Source of the DNA: CAG-791 sp963593905
GTDB lineage: Bacteria; Bacillota; Clostridia; Lachnospirales; Lachnospiraceae
Assembly (NCBI GenBank): GCA_963593905.1
Contig: CAVBBL010000009.1
Coordinates: 1 to 64,000 of the forward strand
Direction of reading: 5' to 3'
Length of the DNA stretch: 64,000 nt
The notes under the pieces are model-generated. The model did no database searches and was not told the DNA's origin. It worked only from the letters and a program-made list of their open reading frames with translations. This document shows positions 52,544-61,901 of the stretch, one piece after another. The translations under genes and the position numbers were made by a program. Position 1 is the first letter of the stretch; each line of letters opens with the position of its first letter.

Positions 52544-53668
52544 TTAACCAAAGAAATTCAGGATCATGCCGCCGGCAATGACAGAAGCAATCTGGCCGGA
52601 AACATTGACGCCTACTGCGTGCATCAGCAGGATATTAGAGGGATCCTCTTCCACTGCCATCTTGTGCACCACACGGGCGGACATGGGGAAGGCGGAGATA
52701 CCGGCTGCACCGATCATGGGATTGACCTTGTTCTTGCGAAGGAACAGATTCATGATCTTGGCAAAGATTACGCCGCCGGCGGTGTCAAAGATAAACGCCA
52801 CCAGACCCAGCGCCAGGATCATCAATGTCTGCGGATTTAAGAAAGCATCTGCAGTCATCTTAGCAGCCACGGTGATGCCCAGAAGCAGGGTGACCATATT
52901 GGCCAGCACATGCTGGGCGGTATCGGAAAGGGAATCCAGTACGCCGCACTCCCGAATCAGATTGCCGAACATCAAAAAGCCAATGAGGGCCACGGAGCGG
53001 GGAGAGATAATGCCTGCGATAATGGTAACCACAATAGGGAACAGGATCTTGGTAGTCTTGGAGACCTTGGTACCGGTGTACTGCATCTTAATCTGCCGTT
53101 CCTTTTTGGTGGTCAGGAGCCTGATCACCGGAGGCTGTACGATGGGCACCAATGCCATGTAGGAATAAGCCGCCACGATGATGGGGCCTAAGTATTTCGT
53201 GTCAAAATAGTTCGCCACGAAGATGGAAGTAGGACCGTCCGCTGCACCGATGATGGCGATGGAGGCCGCATCCTTGATATCGAAGCCGAAGAGAGTGCAC
53301 ATAGCCAGGGTAAAGAAGATACCGAACTGCGCTGCTGCACCGAATAAGAAGAGCTTCGGGTTGGTCAAAAGGGGCTCAAAGTCGATCATGGCGCCGATGC
53401 CGATAAAGAGAAGCAGTGGAAACAGCTCATTGGCAATACCGGAATCAAACAGCAGATCGATGACACCTATCTCTGTGCCGGTCTCATAAACCTGGGTGAT
53501 GGCACCAGATAAGGGAAGGTTGACCAGAATGGCGCCAAAGCCCATGGGGAGCAGTAAGGTAGGCTCCATGTCCTTTTTGATAGCCAGATAGATCAGCAGA
53601 CCGCCGATGCACCACATGACCACCTGCTGCCATTCAAGATTCATTACGTTTGCAAAAGCTGCACTCAT
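52544..53668 (-). CDS. Sodium ion-translocating decarboxylase beta subunit
   Basis: 374 residues from the ATG at 53668 (AGGAGAG upstream). Nine or so membrane segments; the carboxyl-biotin/sodium site IIGAADGPTSIFVANYF and the late GAAGISAFPMSARVVHKMA are diagnostic of OadB/GcdB/MmdB. It decarboxylates carboxybiotin and exports sodium. The alpha and biotin-carrier subunits are not in the window, so the acyl substrate (oxaloacetate, methylmalonyl-CoA or glutaconyl-CoA) is undecided. Confidence 0.93.
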   Translation of the reverse strand: MSAAFANVMNLEWQQVVMWCIGGLLIYLAIKKDMEPTLLLPMGFGAILVNLPLSGAITQVYETGTEIGVIDLLFDSGIANELFPLLLFIGIGAMIDFEPLLTNPKLFLFGAAAQFGIFFTLAMCTLFGFDIKDAASIAIIGAADGPTSIFVANYFDTKYLGPIIVAAYSYMALVPIVQPPVIRLLTTKKERQIKMQYTGTKVSKTTKILFPIVVTIIAGIISPRSVALIGFLMFGNLIRECGVLDSLSDTAQHVLANMVTLLLGITVAAKMTADAFLNPQTLMILALGLVAFIFDTAGGVIFAKIMNLFLRKNKVNPMIGAAGISAFPMSARVVHKMAVEEDPSNILLMHAVGVNVSGQIASVIAGGMILNFFG

Positions 53669-53684
53669 ACCCTGTACTCTCCTT

Positions 53685-55100
53685 TCAAGATTGGGCAATA
53701 GTAGGATCAAGAGACTTGGCTGCCTGCATCATCACCGCACACTCGATGCGCTTGCGGAAGACTTCGCAGCCGTATTCATAAACACCGTGGATATCGCCGG
53801 TGGCATGCAGCGCATTGGCCGCGCAGCCGCCGGAGCAGTAAAGCCTTGCCCAGCAGTCCTTGCAGTCAGGACGGGCGTAGACATTACAGAGCTTAAAGGA
53901 ATCCCGCAATTTTGTATTGGTAACACCGTTCCAGACATCTCCCAGCTTGTAGGATTCATCTCCCACGAACTGATGGCAGGGATACAGATCTCCCCAGGGG
54001 GTCACCGCCATGTACTCTGTGCCGGAGCCGCAGCCGGAAATACGCTTGTAAATACACGGTCCGTGAGCTAAGTCCAGCATGTAATGATAGAAGGTGATGG
54101 GTTTGCCTTCCTTTTCCCGGCGCAGCATATCCTTGGCCAGAATTTCGTATTGCTCAAAAAGGATAGGCAGATCCTCTTTCGTCAATGCACAGGGATCATC
54201 CGCAGAAGCCACCACCGGCTCCATGGAAAGCTCGGCAAAGCCCAGATCATCCGCCATGTGGAAAATATCATTGGTAAAGTCCGTATTGTAGTGGGTAAAG
54301 GTGCCACGCATATAGTAGCCCTTGCCGCCCCGGCGCTTTACGAATTCCTGGAACTTGGGTACGATCCGGTCATAGGAGCCCTTGCCGCTGATATCCTTGC
54401 GGAAGCGGTCATTGACTTCCTTACGGCCGTCCAGACTCAGGACTACATTGTAACATTCCTTATTGGCCCACTCCATTACCTCATCAGTGATGCCGATGCC
54501 GTTGGTGGTCAGCGTAAAGCGGAAATTCTTCCCTGCTTCCTTCTCAATGCTCCGGGCATAAGCCACCAGCTGCTTACAGACTTCGAAGTTCATCAAGGGC
54601 TCGCCGCCAAAGAAATCCACTTCCAGATTCCGTCTGGTGCCGGAGTTCTCCACCAGGAAATCCAATGCCCGCTTGCCGGTCTCAAAACTCATCAGTCCTG
54701 CCTGACCGTGGAACTTACCCTGTGCCGCAAAGCAATAATTGCAATTCAGGTTGCAGGTATGGGCCACATGGAGACAGAGGGCCTTGATCACGGTATTGCG
54801 CTTTTTCAGGTCGAAGGCCTTCCCTTCATAAATATCCTTGGTAAAGAGTCTGTTCTGCGCCTGCAGCTCCTTTATATCCTCCAGTGTATCCTCTACATCC
54901 CTGGCTGTCACCGGCTCCTCATAGCCCTCCGGCTGCTTTCCCTCATAACGCTCTCGCAGTGCAGCAGCTGTCTCCTCTCCGGAGCGTCCCTCTGCCAGCA
55001 TGGCAATGGCATCATAAGCCAGATCATCCACCACATGCACACTGCCGCTGTAGACATCCAGCACGATATTATATCCATTCAGTTTATATTGATGAATCAT
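53685..55100 (-). CDS. scfB: SCIFF peptide radical-SAM maturase (thioether former)
   Basis: 471 residues from the ATG at 55100 (GAGGTAACT upstream). An N-terminal peptide-recognition-like domain (residues 1-95) is followed by the radical-SAM motif HTCNLNCNYCFAAQ (CxxxCxxC), and a SPASM domain with cysteines in CGSGTEYMAV, LCNVYARPDCKDCWARLYC and SGGCAANAL. Such enzymes install thioether crosslinks in the six-cysteine SCIFF precursor, encoded 270 bp upstream on the same strand. A tandem composite hairpin repeat lies between them. Confidence 0.93.
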   Translation of the reverse strand: MIHQYKLNGYNIVLDVYSGSVHVVDDLAYDAIAMLAEGRSGEETAAALRERYEGKQPEGYEEPVTARDVEDTLEDIKELQAQNRLFTKDIYEGKAFDLKKRNTVIKALCLHVAHTCNLNCNYCFAAQGKFHGQAGLMSFETGKRALDFLVENSGTRRNLEVDFFGGEPLMNFEVCKQLVAYARSIEKEAGKNFRFTLTTNGIGITDEVMEWANKECYNVVLSLDGRKEVNDRFRKDISGKGSYDRIVPKFQEFVKRRGGKGYYMRGTFTHYNTDFTNDIFHMADDLGFAELSMEPVVASADDPCALTKEDLPILFEQYEILAKDMLRREKEGKPITFYHYMLDLAHGPCIYKRISGCGSGTEYMAVTPWGDLYPCHQFVGDESYKLGDVWNGVTNTKLRDSFKLCNVYARPDCKDCWARLYCSGGCAANALHATGDIHGVYEYGCEVFRKRIECAVMMQAAKSLDPTIAQS

Positions 55101-55102
55101 AG

Positions 55103-55309
55103 TTACCTCTATATGCCGCAATTTATTGCGGCAACGTGAGGAGAATTTCGCGCAGGCGAATTCTCCGATGCGATCACGCATGGATGACGTTTACGTCGTC
55201 CATGCTATGACTAAAAATGGCATCAGTCATTTTTAGTCACTTTACCTCTATATGCCGCAATTTATTGCGGCAACGTGAGGAGAATTTCGCGCAGGCGAAT
55301 TCTCCGATG
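55103..55309 (-). repeat. Composite hairpin repeat, full copy 3 with exact duplication
   Basis: In gene sense: A2 (55279-55305), B2 (55254-55271), GAGGTAAA, hairpin C (55208-55239, loop TGAT), hairpin D (55178-55205, loop TAAA), linker GTGATCGCATC, A (55140-55166), B (55115-55132, GCCGCAATAAATTGCGGC), GAGGTAACT, ATG at 55100. The A-B-SD module is repeated, identical over 68 bp (55103-55170 and 55242-55309). The upstream module's SD is followed by GTG and a five-codon frame. Confidence 0.88.
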
Positions 55310-55321
55310 TGAGCACAAAAG

Positions 55322-55349
55322 AAGCCGGAGCGCCTGTCAGCGTCCCGGC
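55322..55349 (-). terminator. Terminator between SCIFF precursor and maturase genes
   Basis: Stem GCCGGGACGC / GCGCTCCGGC followed by TTCTTTTG on the reverse strand, 22 bp after the precursor stop. It would let the abundant peptide message end before the maturase gene. Confidence 0.82.
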
Positions 55350-55370
55350 CTACCTTCATGTCAGCAATTC

Positions 55371-55520
55371 TTACTGATTATCTGCATTCTCACACATCTG
55401 GTTGGCAATGCCGCAGCTGGTCTTACATGCGCTCTGGCAGGAAGTCTGGCACTCGCCGCATCCGCCGTGCTCTGCGCTCTTTGCCATATCACGTGTCTCT
55501 AAAGTCTGAATATGCTTCAT
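55371..55520 (-). CDS. scfA: SCIFF precursor peptide (six-cysteine RiPP)
   Basis: 49 residues: leader MKHIQTLETRDMAKSAEHGG followed by a core with exactly six cysteines (CGECQTSCQSACKTSCGIAN, then QMC). The leader and spacing are those of SCIFF, the near-universal clostridial thioether (ranthipeptide) precursor. ATG at 55520, stop TAA at 55371. A 22-bp perfect hairpin lies in its probable 5' UTR. Function in the cell is debated, with quorum-type signalling proposed for related systems. Confidence 0.95.
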   Translation of the reverse strand: MKHIQTLETRDMAKSAEHGGCGECQTSCQSACKTSCGIANQMCENADNQ

Positions 55521-55577
55521 TTTCAATTACCTTCTTTCTCTCTGACATCTGGATTGGTGTCTTGCTTTTCGTCCCTT

Positions 55578-55642
55578 TATCATACACATGGGAGAGCATT
55601 TTTGTCAACTATGGCTGACGATGCTCTCCCATGTGTATGATA
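55578..55642 (-). promoter_or_regulatory. 22-bp perfect stem-loop in the SCIFF leader
   Basis: Left arm 55578-55599 and right arm 55621-55642 are exact inverted repeats (contain CACATGGGAGAGCAT) around a 21-nt loop. A TATAAT box (55659-55664) lies just upstream on the reverse strand, so the stem would be at the very 5' end of the scfA message. No U-run follows, arguing against a terminator. Confidence 0.6.
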
Positions 55643-55753
55643 TTTAACTCATAATGTAATTATACTAATGCCAACCGGGAAAGCGAGCGGCCAGGAGGTG
55701 TTTCAAATCCCAGACACCTCCGACAGGCCCCGCTCACCAGACTGGTGGTTCCA

Positions 55754-58700
55754 TTATTCTGCGTCCTCAGTATTCTCTGCTGCCTTGATCTCTGCTGTCT
55801 TAAAGATGAACTTCACGCTGCTGTTCTCCGTATCATTGGTGTCGGTGAAGGTAGTGTACTCCTTGCCGGCATCGGTCACGGCGTTCAGTCTGTCCAGTAC
55901 ATCCTGTACGTTGTCGCCGAAGAGCTCCGTAATCTTCTTGATGCCCTCACGGTTGAACTTCTCCATGCCTTCCATGAGTTCCTTAGCACCGTCGTCTAAC
56001 TCTACTGCGCCGTCGTCCAGCTTTACGATACCATCCTTGAGATCAGATGCGCCGTCGTCTAAGTCCTTCGTGCCGTCCTTTAATTCCTGCGCACCATCAT
56101 CCAGTTTCTTAGCGCCGCTCTGGAGATCAGCTGCGCCGCTGTCTAACTGTGCAGCACCGCTCTGCAGCGTGCCTACGCCGTTCTGCAATGTGCCTACGCC
56201 CTCATCCAGTTCCTTGGTGCCGCTGACTAACTGAGAAGTGCCGCTCTTAAGCTGGCTGCTGCCGCTCTTAAGCTGGTCGGCGCCGCTCTTTAAGCTGGAA
56301 GCGCCTGCGCTGGTCTGCGTAGTGCCGGCCTTTAAGGTATCGGTACCGCTCTTTAACTGATCGCCGCCGGCCTTGAGCTGATCCACGCTGCTCTTTAAGG
56401 TGCCGGACTTGCTTTCCAACTGAGCTGTTCCCTGCTCCAGAGGGGTTACAGCTTCTGTCTGCATCTTGTTCAGCCCACTGTTTAAGTTGGAAAGAATCTC
56501 TTCCGTATATTTTTGGATGCCTGCGTTTACTTTCTCATTCAGTTCATCTGCGCCGGCTTTTAAATTTGTCTCCAGTGTAGCAAGTCCATTCTGAAGACCT
56601 TCCGCATATTTAACCAGCACCTGGGTATCATGCACAAGTCCGGAAGTTCCGTCTAGATTGTCACCATAGAAGAACTTGCACAGCTTATCAGATGCATCCT
56701 GTGCTGCATTCAATGCAATAGCGCTCTGTGTATCAGAACGCTGATTCGACAGAGTATTTACTGTCTCCTTCAAGGTATTAATCTGTTCCCCTAAGAGATC
56801 TGACTGTGCACTGAGTGTTGCCACCTTCTCTGTCAGAGCAGTCACATCATTAGAAGAATTTGCATATGCTTCCACTGCACTGGTAACTGCTTCACTGTCT
56901 ACACCGCTGCTCTTGGTAATAGTCTTTGTAACCTTGCGAACCCGGCTGGCGGTGTTTGATTTTCCGGAAGTACCGGTCTTTTCGGACGTTTTGGAAGAGT
57001 TTCCGCTTTCCGCAGACTCTTTTTTCTCTTCTGCATCCGTTTTCTCTGTAGATTTCTCAACGGTAGATTGTTCAGAAGTCTCCTCTCCCTTTTCCTGGGA
57101 AGTTTCTTCTGATTTATTAGTGTTTTCATCGGTGGAACTATTTCCCTCCGAAGCGTTCTCTTCGCTGGAAGTATTTTCTTCTGAAGAGTTCTCTTCGCCG
57201 GAATTTTCCTCAGAGGAATTCTCCTGAGAACCACCTCCTTCGGATGTACTCTCCTCCCCATTTGCAACAGAAATATCGGAATCCGCATTTTCTGCAGCCT
57301 GCGGCTCTACGGTTTCTGCCTCAGCCTGTGCAGCCTCTAACTCTACATCTTCTGAATAAGCAGCCTCCTCGCCGCCTTCTGTCTCCTCGGAAACCTCAGA
57401 AACCTCGCTGATCTGCTCGCCGCTTCCATTCGCCGCGTTGACAGCATTCTGCTTAGCACTTTCTTCTTCTTGTTTTGCAGTTTCCAGTTCACTCTTCGCA
57501 GTCGCCAGTTCACTATCCACCTGCACCTTTTGCTTTTCCAAGATTGTAAGTTTTTGGCTCAACTCCTCAGCTACAGTTTTCGTATTATTAAGAGAATCCG
57601 CATAAGCATCCAGCATAGTATCCAGCTGCAGTGCTGTCTTTCCTGCCTCATCCACTGTTTTAGCTACAGAAGTAGACAAACTAACAACCGTTCCCATTAC
57701 AGTGCTGATGGTACTGCCTTCCTTCGTAATTGCCTCATTTACTTTCCCTTTATATTCAGACACACCGGCGTCTACGCCATCAGTCACCTCTTTCTGACCT
57801 GCTGCAAGCTGTGTAGGTGTGCTGTTCTTGAAAGTATCTAATGCACTCTGCAGCGCCAACGTGCCGTTATGCAGCTTCGTCGCACTGGCAGGCAGATCCT
57901 TTACGCCTTCCTGGAGCTTGGTCAGGCCACCCTGGAGGGTAGTCGCTCCGGTCTGCAGGGTAGCTGCGCCGCTGTCTACCTTTACCAGACCGCCCTGCAA
58001 GGTAGCGGCACCTGTCTGCAGGCTTGCCAGTCCACTGTCCAGACTGCCTGTGCCATTATCCAATGTCACAGAGCTGCTTGCCAGTTTGCTGGTGCCGGCT
58101 TTCAGGGTATCTGCACCACTCTTTAACTGGTCTGCACCACTCTTTAAGGAAGCTGTGCCGCTCTTTAAGGTATCCGTGCCATCCTTTAACTCGCCGGTGC
58201 CGTCCTTTAAGGTAGTGGCGCCGTCCTTTAACTTCGCAGTGCCGTCCTTCAAGGTATTGGCACCGTCCTTGAGCTGATCAGCGCCGTCTTTTAAGGAAGC
58301 AGTGCCGTCCTTCAGAGTCTTAGTGCCCTTTTCCAGTTCATCGGCGCTGGCCTGAAGAGTATCCATGCTATCAGTGAGCTCAGAAGTATCCAAGGTGTCA
58401 GTCAGGTCGATCTCGGAAAGCAGATTGCTCATGGCCATGGTCATGGTCATATCCAGAGAGAAATTCGTGCAGTCAGCAGTGATCTCCACATACTCAGGAA
58501 TGTCCATATCTTCCAGCTTCTGCTTGTAGTCCTTGTCGGTTGCCTTTTCCTTCATACCTTCCAGATCCAGGCTCTCGGTCAGGCCAGGGAATGCCATGCC
58601 TACCACGACGGTATTCTGTCCCTCGGACATGATCTTACCATTGGAAACGGAGATGTTAGAGAAGGTATCACTGGGAAGGAGTACGCCGCTCATCATAGCG

Positions 58701-59317
58701 AAGGGAACCTTGATCTCCGTGTCCTTGCCGTCGATCTTTACGGTCTCTGTCTGCTTATTCTCATAGTCAAAGCGAATGGTCACACGGCCGCTCTTGCCTG
58801 CCAGCTCTTCCGGGGTGATGTCCTTGCCGTCCAACTGATAGGAAACCTTTACATCCACAGGCAGATCCTTGTCGGTAGTTCCCTGATAGTAGATGTCTGC
58901 GCCGTCGGCATTCCAGGTGATGGTGCCGTCGTCATTTTCTGTATAATCCTGATAGCCATTGACATTCTCGATGTCCTTTAAGGAAGTCTTATCGGTGATG
59001 GTGCTGGCACCGTCGCCGTTCTTGAGCCAATCGCTGACGATGACCTTATTGGCATTGCCGTTGGCATCGGCGATGACATAGACCGTCTCTTCCTTGCCGC
59101 TCTCAGAGCTGTGGGCAGTGCTCTGATCAGCCATAGCAGCCTTCAGCGCATCCTCCGTCATGGAAGAGCCCTCCGAGGAAGCCTCACTGCTGGCCTGCGT
59201 GGTGCTGTCTGTAGCTGTAGAAGCCCCGCAGCCAAAAAGACTGAAACTCATAGTTACTGTAAGCAATACGGTCAGCAGCTTTGCTGATTTACCTACTGCA
59301 AGATTCCACCTTTTCAT
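55754..59317 (-). CDS. Giant lipoprotein with X-X-X-Leu-X-X-Gly heptad repeats
   Basis: 1187 residues from the ATG at 59317 (AGAGGTAAAA upstream). Signal peptide with lipobox SLFGC, then about 300 residues of alpha/beta domain. Two long blocks of heptads follow (LKDGADQ, LKDGANT, LKSGADT...), the repeat seen in YhgE/Pip-type proteins, at about residues 315-490 and 1000-1145. Between them are coiled-coil segments and a low-complexity Ser/Glu/Asn stretch (about 650-800). No C-terminal membrane helix is seen, unlike YhgE. It follows the MMPL exporter gene, so it is probably its envelope partner. The repeat DNA is itself highly repetitive. Confidence 0.85.
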   Translation of the reverse strand: MKRWNLAVGKSAKLLTVLLTVTMSFSLFGCGASTATDSTTQASSEASSEGSSMTEDALKAAMADQSTAHSSESGKEETVYVIADANGNANKVIVSDWLKNGDGASTITDKTSLKDIENVNGYQDYTENDDGTITWNADGADIYYQGTTDKDLPVDVKVSYQLDGKDITPEELAGKSGRVTIRFDYENKQTETVKIDGKDTEIKVPFAMMSGVLLPSDTFSNISVSNGKIMSEGQNTVVVGMAFPGLTESLDLEGMKEKATDKDYKQKLEDMDIPEYVEITADCTNFSLDMTMTMAMSNLLSEIDLTDTLDTSELTDSMDTLQASADELEKGTKTLKDGTASLKDGADQLKDGANTLKDGTAKLKDGATTLKDGTGELKDGTDTLKSGTASLKSGADQLKSGADTLKAGTSKLASSSVTLDNGTGSLDSGLASLQTGAATLQGGLVKVDSGAATLQTGATTLQGGLTKLQEGVKDLPASATKLHNGTLALQSALDTFKNSTPTQLAAGQKEVTDGVDAGVSEYKGKVNEAITKEGSTISTVMGTVVSLSTSVAKTVDEAGKTALQLDTMLDAYADSLNNTKTVAEELSQKLTILEKQKVQVDSELATAKSELETAKQEEESAKQNAVNAANGSGEQISEVSEVSEETEGGEEAAYSEDVELEAAQAEAETVEPQAAENADSDISVANGEESTSEGGGSQENSSEENSGEENSSEENTSSEENASEGNSSTDENTNKSEETSQEKGEETSEQSTVEKSTEKTDAEEKKESAESGNSSKTSEKTGTSGKSNTASRVRKVTKTITKSSGVDSEAVTSAVEAYANSSNDVTALTEKVATLSAQSDLLGEQINTLKETVNTLSNQRSDTQSAIALNAAQDASDKLCKFFYGDNLDGTSGLVHDTQVLVKYAEGLQNGLATLETNLKAGADELNEKVNAGIQKYTEEILSNLNSGLNKMQTEAVTPLEQGTAQLESKSGTLKSSVDQLKAGGDQLKSGTDTLKAGTTQTSAGASSLKSGADQLKSGSSQLKSGTSQLVSGTKELDEGVGTLQNGVGTLQSGAAQLDSGAADLQSGAKKLDDGAQELKDGTKDLDDGASDLKDGIVKLDDGAVELDDGAKELMEGMEKFNREGIKKITELFGDNVQDVLDRLNAVTDAGKEYTTFTDTNDTENSSVKFIFKTAEIKAAENTEDAE

Positions 59318-59495
59318 TTTTACCTCTTTCTGCCGCAATTTATTGCGGCGCGCGAGGAGAATTTCGCGCAGGCGAATTCTCCGATGCGATCACCCAGTGA
59401 AACTGCCCCGCAGTTTCGCTGACATCGACTTAAATCACCATCAGGTGATTTAAGTCGATTTTTACCTCCATAAGCTGCAGCTTGCCTGCAGCTGC
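59318..59495 (-). repeat. Composite hairpin repeat, full copy 4
   Basis: B2 (59474-59495), GGAGGTAAA, hairpin C (59424-59459, perfect 16-bp stem, loop TGAT), hairpin D (59395-59421, a different sequence with GGGG loop), linker GTGATCGCATC, hairpin A (59356-59382), hairpin B (59332-59349), AGAGGTAAAA and the ATG at 59317. It fills the gap after the MMPL gene. Confidence 0.85.
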
Positions 59496-59499
59496 ACTC

Positions 59500-61563
59500 T
59501 TAACTGTTCTTGGGTTTCATTGTCGTCTTACCGATGATCTTATCAAAGATCAGCAGCATAGCCGGCAGCACAAAGATTACCATCACCATACTGATCAGGG
59601 CGCCTCTGGCCATCAGGATGCACAGAGAGCTGATCATGTCGATATTGGAATACATACCTACGCCGAAGGTGGCTGCAAAGAAGGACAATGCACTGACCAT
59701 AATGGACTTGGCACTGGTCTGGCAGGCGATCTCTACGGCTGTCCTCTTATCCTGTCCCGCCATGCGCTCTCTGCGGTAACGGGTAGTCATCAATATCGCA
59801 TAGTCTACGGTGGATCCTAGCTGAATCGTACCGATGACGATGGATGCGATGAAGGGAATGGTGGTTCCGGTATAGTGCGGAATACCCATGTTGATGAAGA
59901 TGGCCACCTCGATGACGGATACCAGAATCACCGGCAAAGAGATGGAACGGAATACAAACAGGATGATGATGAAGATGATGATGATGGACACCGCACTGAC
60001 CGTATTAAAGTCGGTATTCGTGATCTCGATCAGATCCTTGGTACAAGGTGCCTCACCGATCAGCATGGAATTGCTGTCATACCCTTTGGCGATATTGGAC
60101 AGTTCTGTACACTGGGCATTCACCTCATCACTGGCGGTGGCATACTCGGAACCGATCAGTAAGATCTGCCAGTTGTCATTCATCAGAGAGCTGCTCAGCT
60201 CATCCGGGATCAAGGCATCCGGAATGGAGCCGCTCTTAATGGTATTAAAGCCCAGAACCCACTTAACACCGTCCACCTTCTGCATTTCCTTAGCCATGCT
60301 CTGGACTTCTTTTTCGGATACATCCGCATTCAGCATCAGCATGTGGGTAGCGCCCATGTGAAACTTTTCATCCAGTTCTTCGTTAGCCTGAATACTGGCC
60401 AGTGTCTTGGGTAATGTCTTATCCAGGTTATAGTAAACGCTGGTGTTGCTGTATCCGTACAGTGCCGGGAACAGCACGATCACAAACAGGATCGCAAACA
60501 ATTTATAATGCTTGACGGCGAACTTTCCTATGCCGCCGATATCGGGCATCAGGGGCTTATGCTTGGTCTTCGTCAGCGCCTTATCAAATACCAGGATCAT
60601 GGAAGGCAGGACCGTGATGCAGGCGATAACGCCGAAAACGACGCCCTTGGCCATGACGATGCCCAGGTCAAGTCCCAGTGTAAAGCTCATGAAGCACAGG
60701 GCAATAAAGCCGGCCACGGTGGTGATGGAGCTGCCCACCACAGAGGAAATAGTGGAAACGATGGCATTTACCATTGCCTGTTTCTTATCAGTAGTGTATT
60801 CCTGCTCCTCCTCGTAGCTGTGCCAGAGGAAAATGGAGTAATCCATGGTAACACCCAGCTGCAATACCGCAGCCAGTGCCTTGGTGATGTAGGAGATGGA
60901 TCCCAGCATCATATTCGTTCCCAGATTATAGACGATAGCCATGCCGATGCTGGCCAGAAACAGGAACGGAATCAGGAAGGAATCCATGGTCAGAGACAAT
61001 ACAACACAGGAGAGCACCACGGCGATGGCCACATAGATGGGCGCCTCGGAATTGGAAAGATCTCTGGTATCTACCAATACAGCGGTCATACCTGCCAGGA
61101 AGCAATCCTTGTCGGCAATCTTCCGAATCTCCTGTACTGCCTCCATGGTGCCGTCTGAAGAAGTAGTATCGTCAAACAGGATGAACATCATGGTAGCATC
61201 ACCGTTATTAAAGGTGTCGTAGATTTCATCCGGCAGCATTTCCATAGGAATAGACAGATCCATGACGGAGTCATACCAGATGACATCCTTGACGTGATCC
61301 ACCTTTTCTATCTTGGCTTTCAGGGCTGACACGTCCTTTGGCTCCATGCCCTCTACCACAAACATGGAAAAAGCACCTGTCCCGAATTCTTCCTTCAGGA
61401 TGTCCTGTCCTTTCATGGTATCGATTTCCTCAGGCAGATAGCTGAGCATATCGTAATTGACTTTGGTGTTGATGTAGCCGATTCCAGACGGAATCAGGAG
61501 CAGAAAAGCCAGAATCAGAATCGGAACTCTGAGTTTGACTACTGCTTTGGCAAACCTTTGCAT
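59500..61563 (-). CDS. MMPL/RND-family exporter
   Basis: 687 residues from the ATG at 61563 (TAAGGAGGAGAGG upstream); an in-frame extension to 61752 overlaps the promoter and is rejected. Two repeats, each with one helix, an external domain and five helices; the first begins LILAFLLLIPSGIGYINTKV. GVTMDYSIFLWHSYEEEQ and LGSTVDYAILMTTRYRRERM carry the paired proton-relay aspartates (xxxDYxxF/L). Likely exports lipids, peptides or drugs with the heptad lipoprotein. Divergent from a TetR regulator. Confidence 0.93.
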   Translation of the reverse strand: MQRFAKAVVKLRVPILILAFLLLIPSGIGYINTKVNYDMLSYLPEEIDTMKGQDILKEEFGTGAFSMFVVEGMEPKDVSALKAKIEKVDHVKDVIWYDSVMDLSIPMEMLPDEIYDTFNNGDATMMFILFDDTTSSDGTMEAVQEIRKIADKDCFLAGMTAVLVDTRDLSNSEAPIYVAIAVVLSCVVLSLTMDSFLIPFLFLASIGMAIVYNLGTNMMLGSISYITKALAAVLQLGVTMDYSIFLWHSYEEEQEYTTDKKQAMVNAIVSTISSVVGSSITTVAGFIALCFMSFTLGLDLGIVMAKGVVFGVIACITVLPSMILVFDKALTKTKHKPLMPDIGGIGKFAVKHYKLFAILFVIVLFPALYGYSNTSVYYNLDKTLPKTLASIQANEELDEKFHMGATHMLMLNADVSEKEVQSMAKEMQKVDGVKWVLGFNTIKSGSIPDALIPDELSSSLMNDNWQILLIGSEYATASDEVNAQCTELSNIAKGYDSNSMLIGEAPCTKDLIEITNTDFNTVSAVSIIIIFIIILFVFRSISLPVILVSVIEVAIFINMGIPHYTGTTIPFIASIVIGTIQLGSTVDYAILMTTRYRRERMAGQDKRTAVEIACQTSAKSIMVSALSFFAATFGVGMYSNIDMISSLCILMARGALISMVMVIFVLPAMLLIFDKIIGKTTMKPKNS

Positions 61564-61744
61564 TATTCCTCTCCTCCTTATTGCAGTACCCGCTGCCGTA
61601 TGCATTCGTTCTGCATCCGCTCCCTGCTCACACTTTTTGTCTTTGCTTTGTGTGTGACAGTTCTGCGTCTTGCGTCCGCTTTTGCATTTTTGCATGCTCT
61701 TGCAACCGTATCTCTTGCATTCCCGGCAGGTATGGTTTATATTT

Positions 61745-61806
61745 ATGACCATTGGTCATTTATATTTCCCGCAGAAAGTTATAGCACAGAAATGACTGAC
61801 GGTCAA
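61745..61806 (-). promoter_or_regulatory. MMPL promoter with two TetR-type operators
   Basis: Reverse strand TTGACC (61801-61806), 17-bp spacer, TATAAC (61778-61783). A near-palindrome TGACCGTCAGTCA (61793-61805) covers the -35, and a perfect 15-bp palindrome ATGACCA-T-TGGTCAT (61745-61759) lies just past the expected start site. Both contain TGACC/GGTCA half-sites, so the adjacent TetR protein probably represses here. Confidence 0.75.
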
Positions 61807-61901
61807 TAATTTTCATTGTTAATTTTTTATAAAAAGAGGGTACATTTTTGGTAAAATGTGCAAAGAGAAGATACGTTATAATCTTTTCATAATAAAACAC
61901 A

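Noticed and set aside
61564..61752. 63-codon N-terminal extension of the MMPL protein
   Set aside because: Its ATG lies inside the operator palindrome without a ribosome site; the ATG at 61563 has AAGGAGG and begins the normal MMPL N-terminus.
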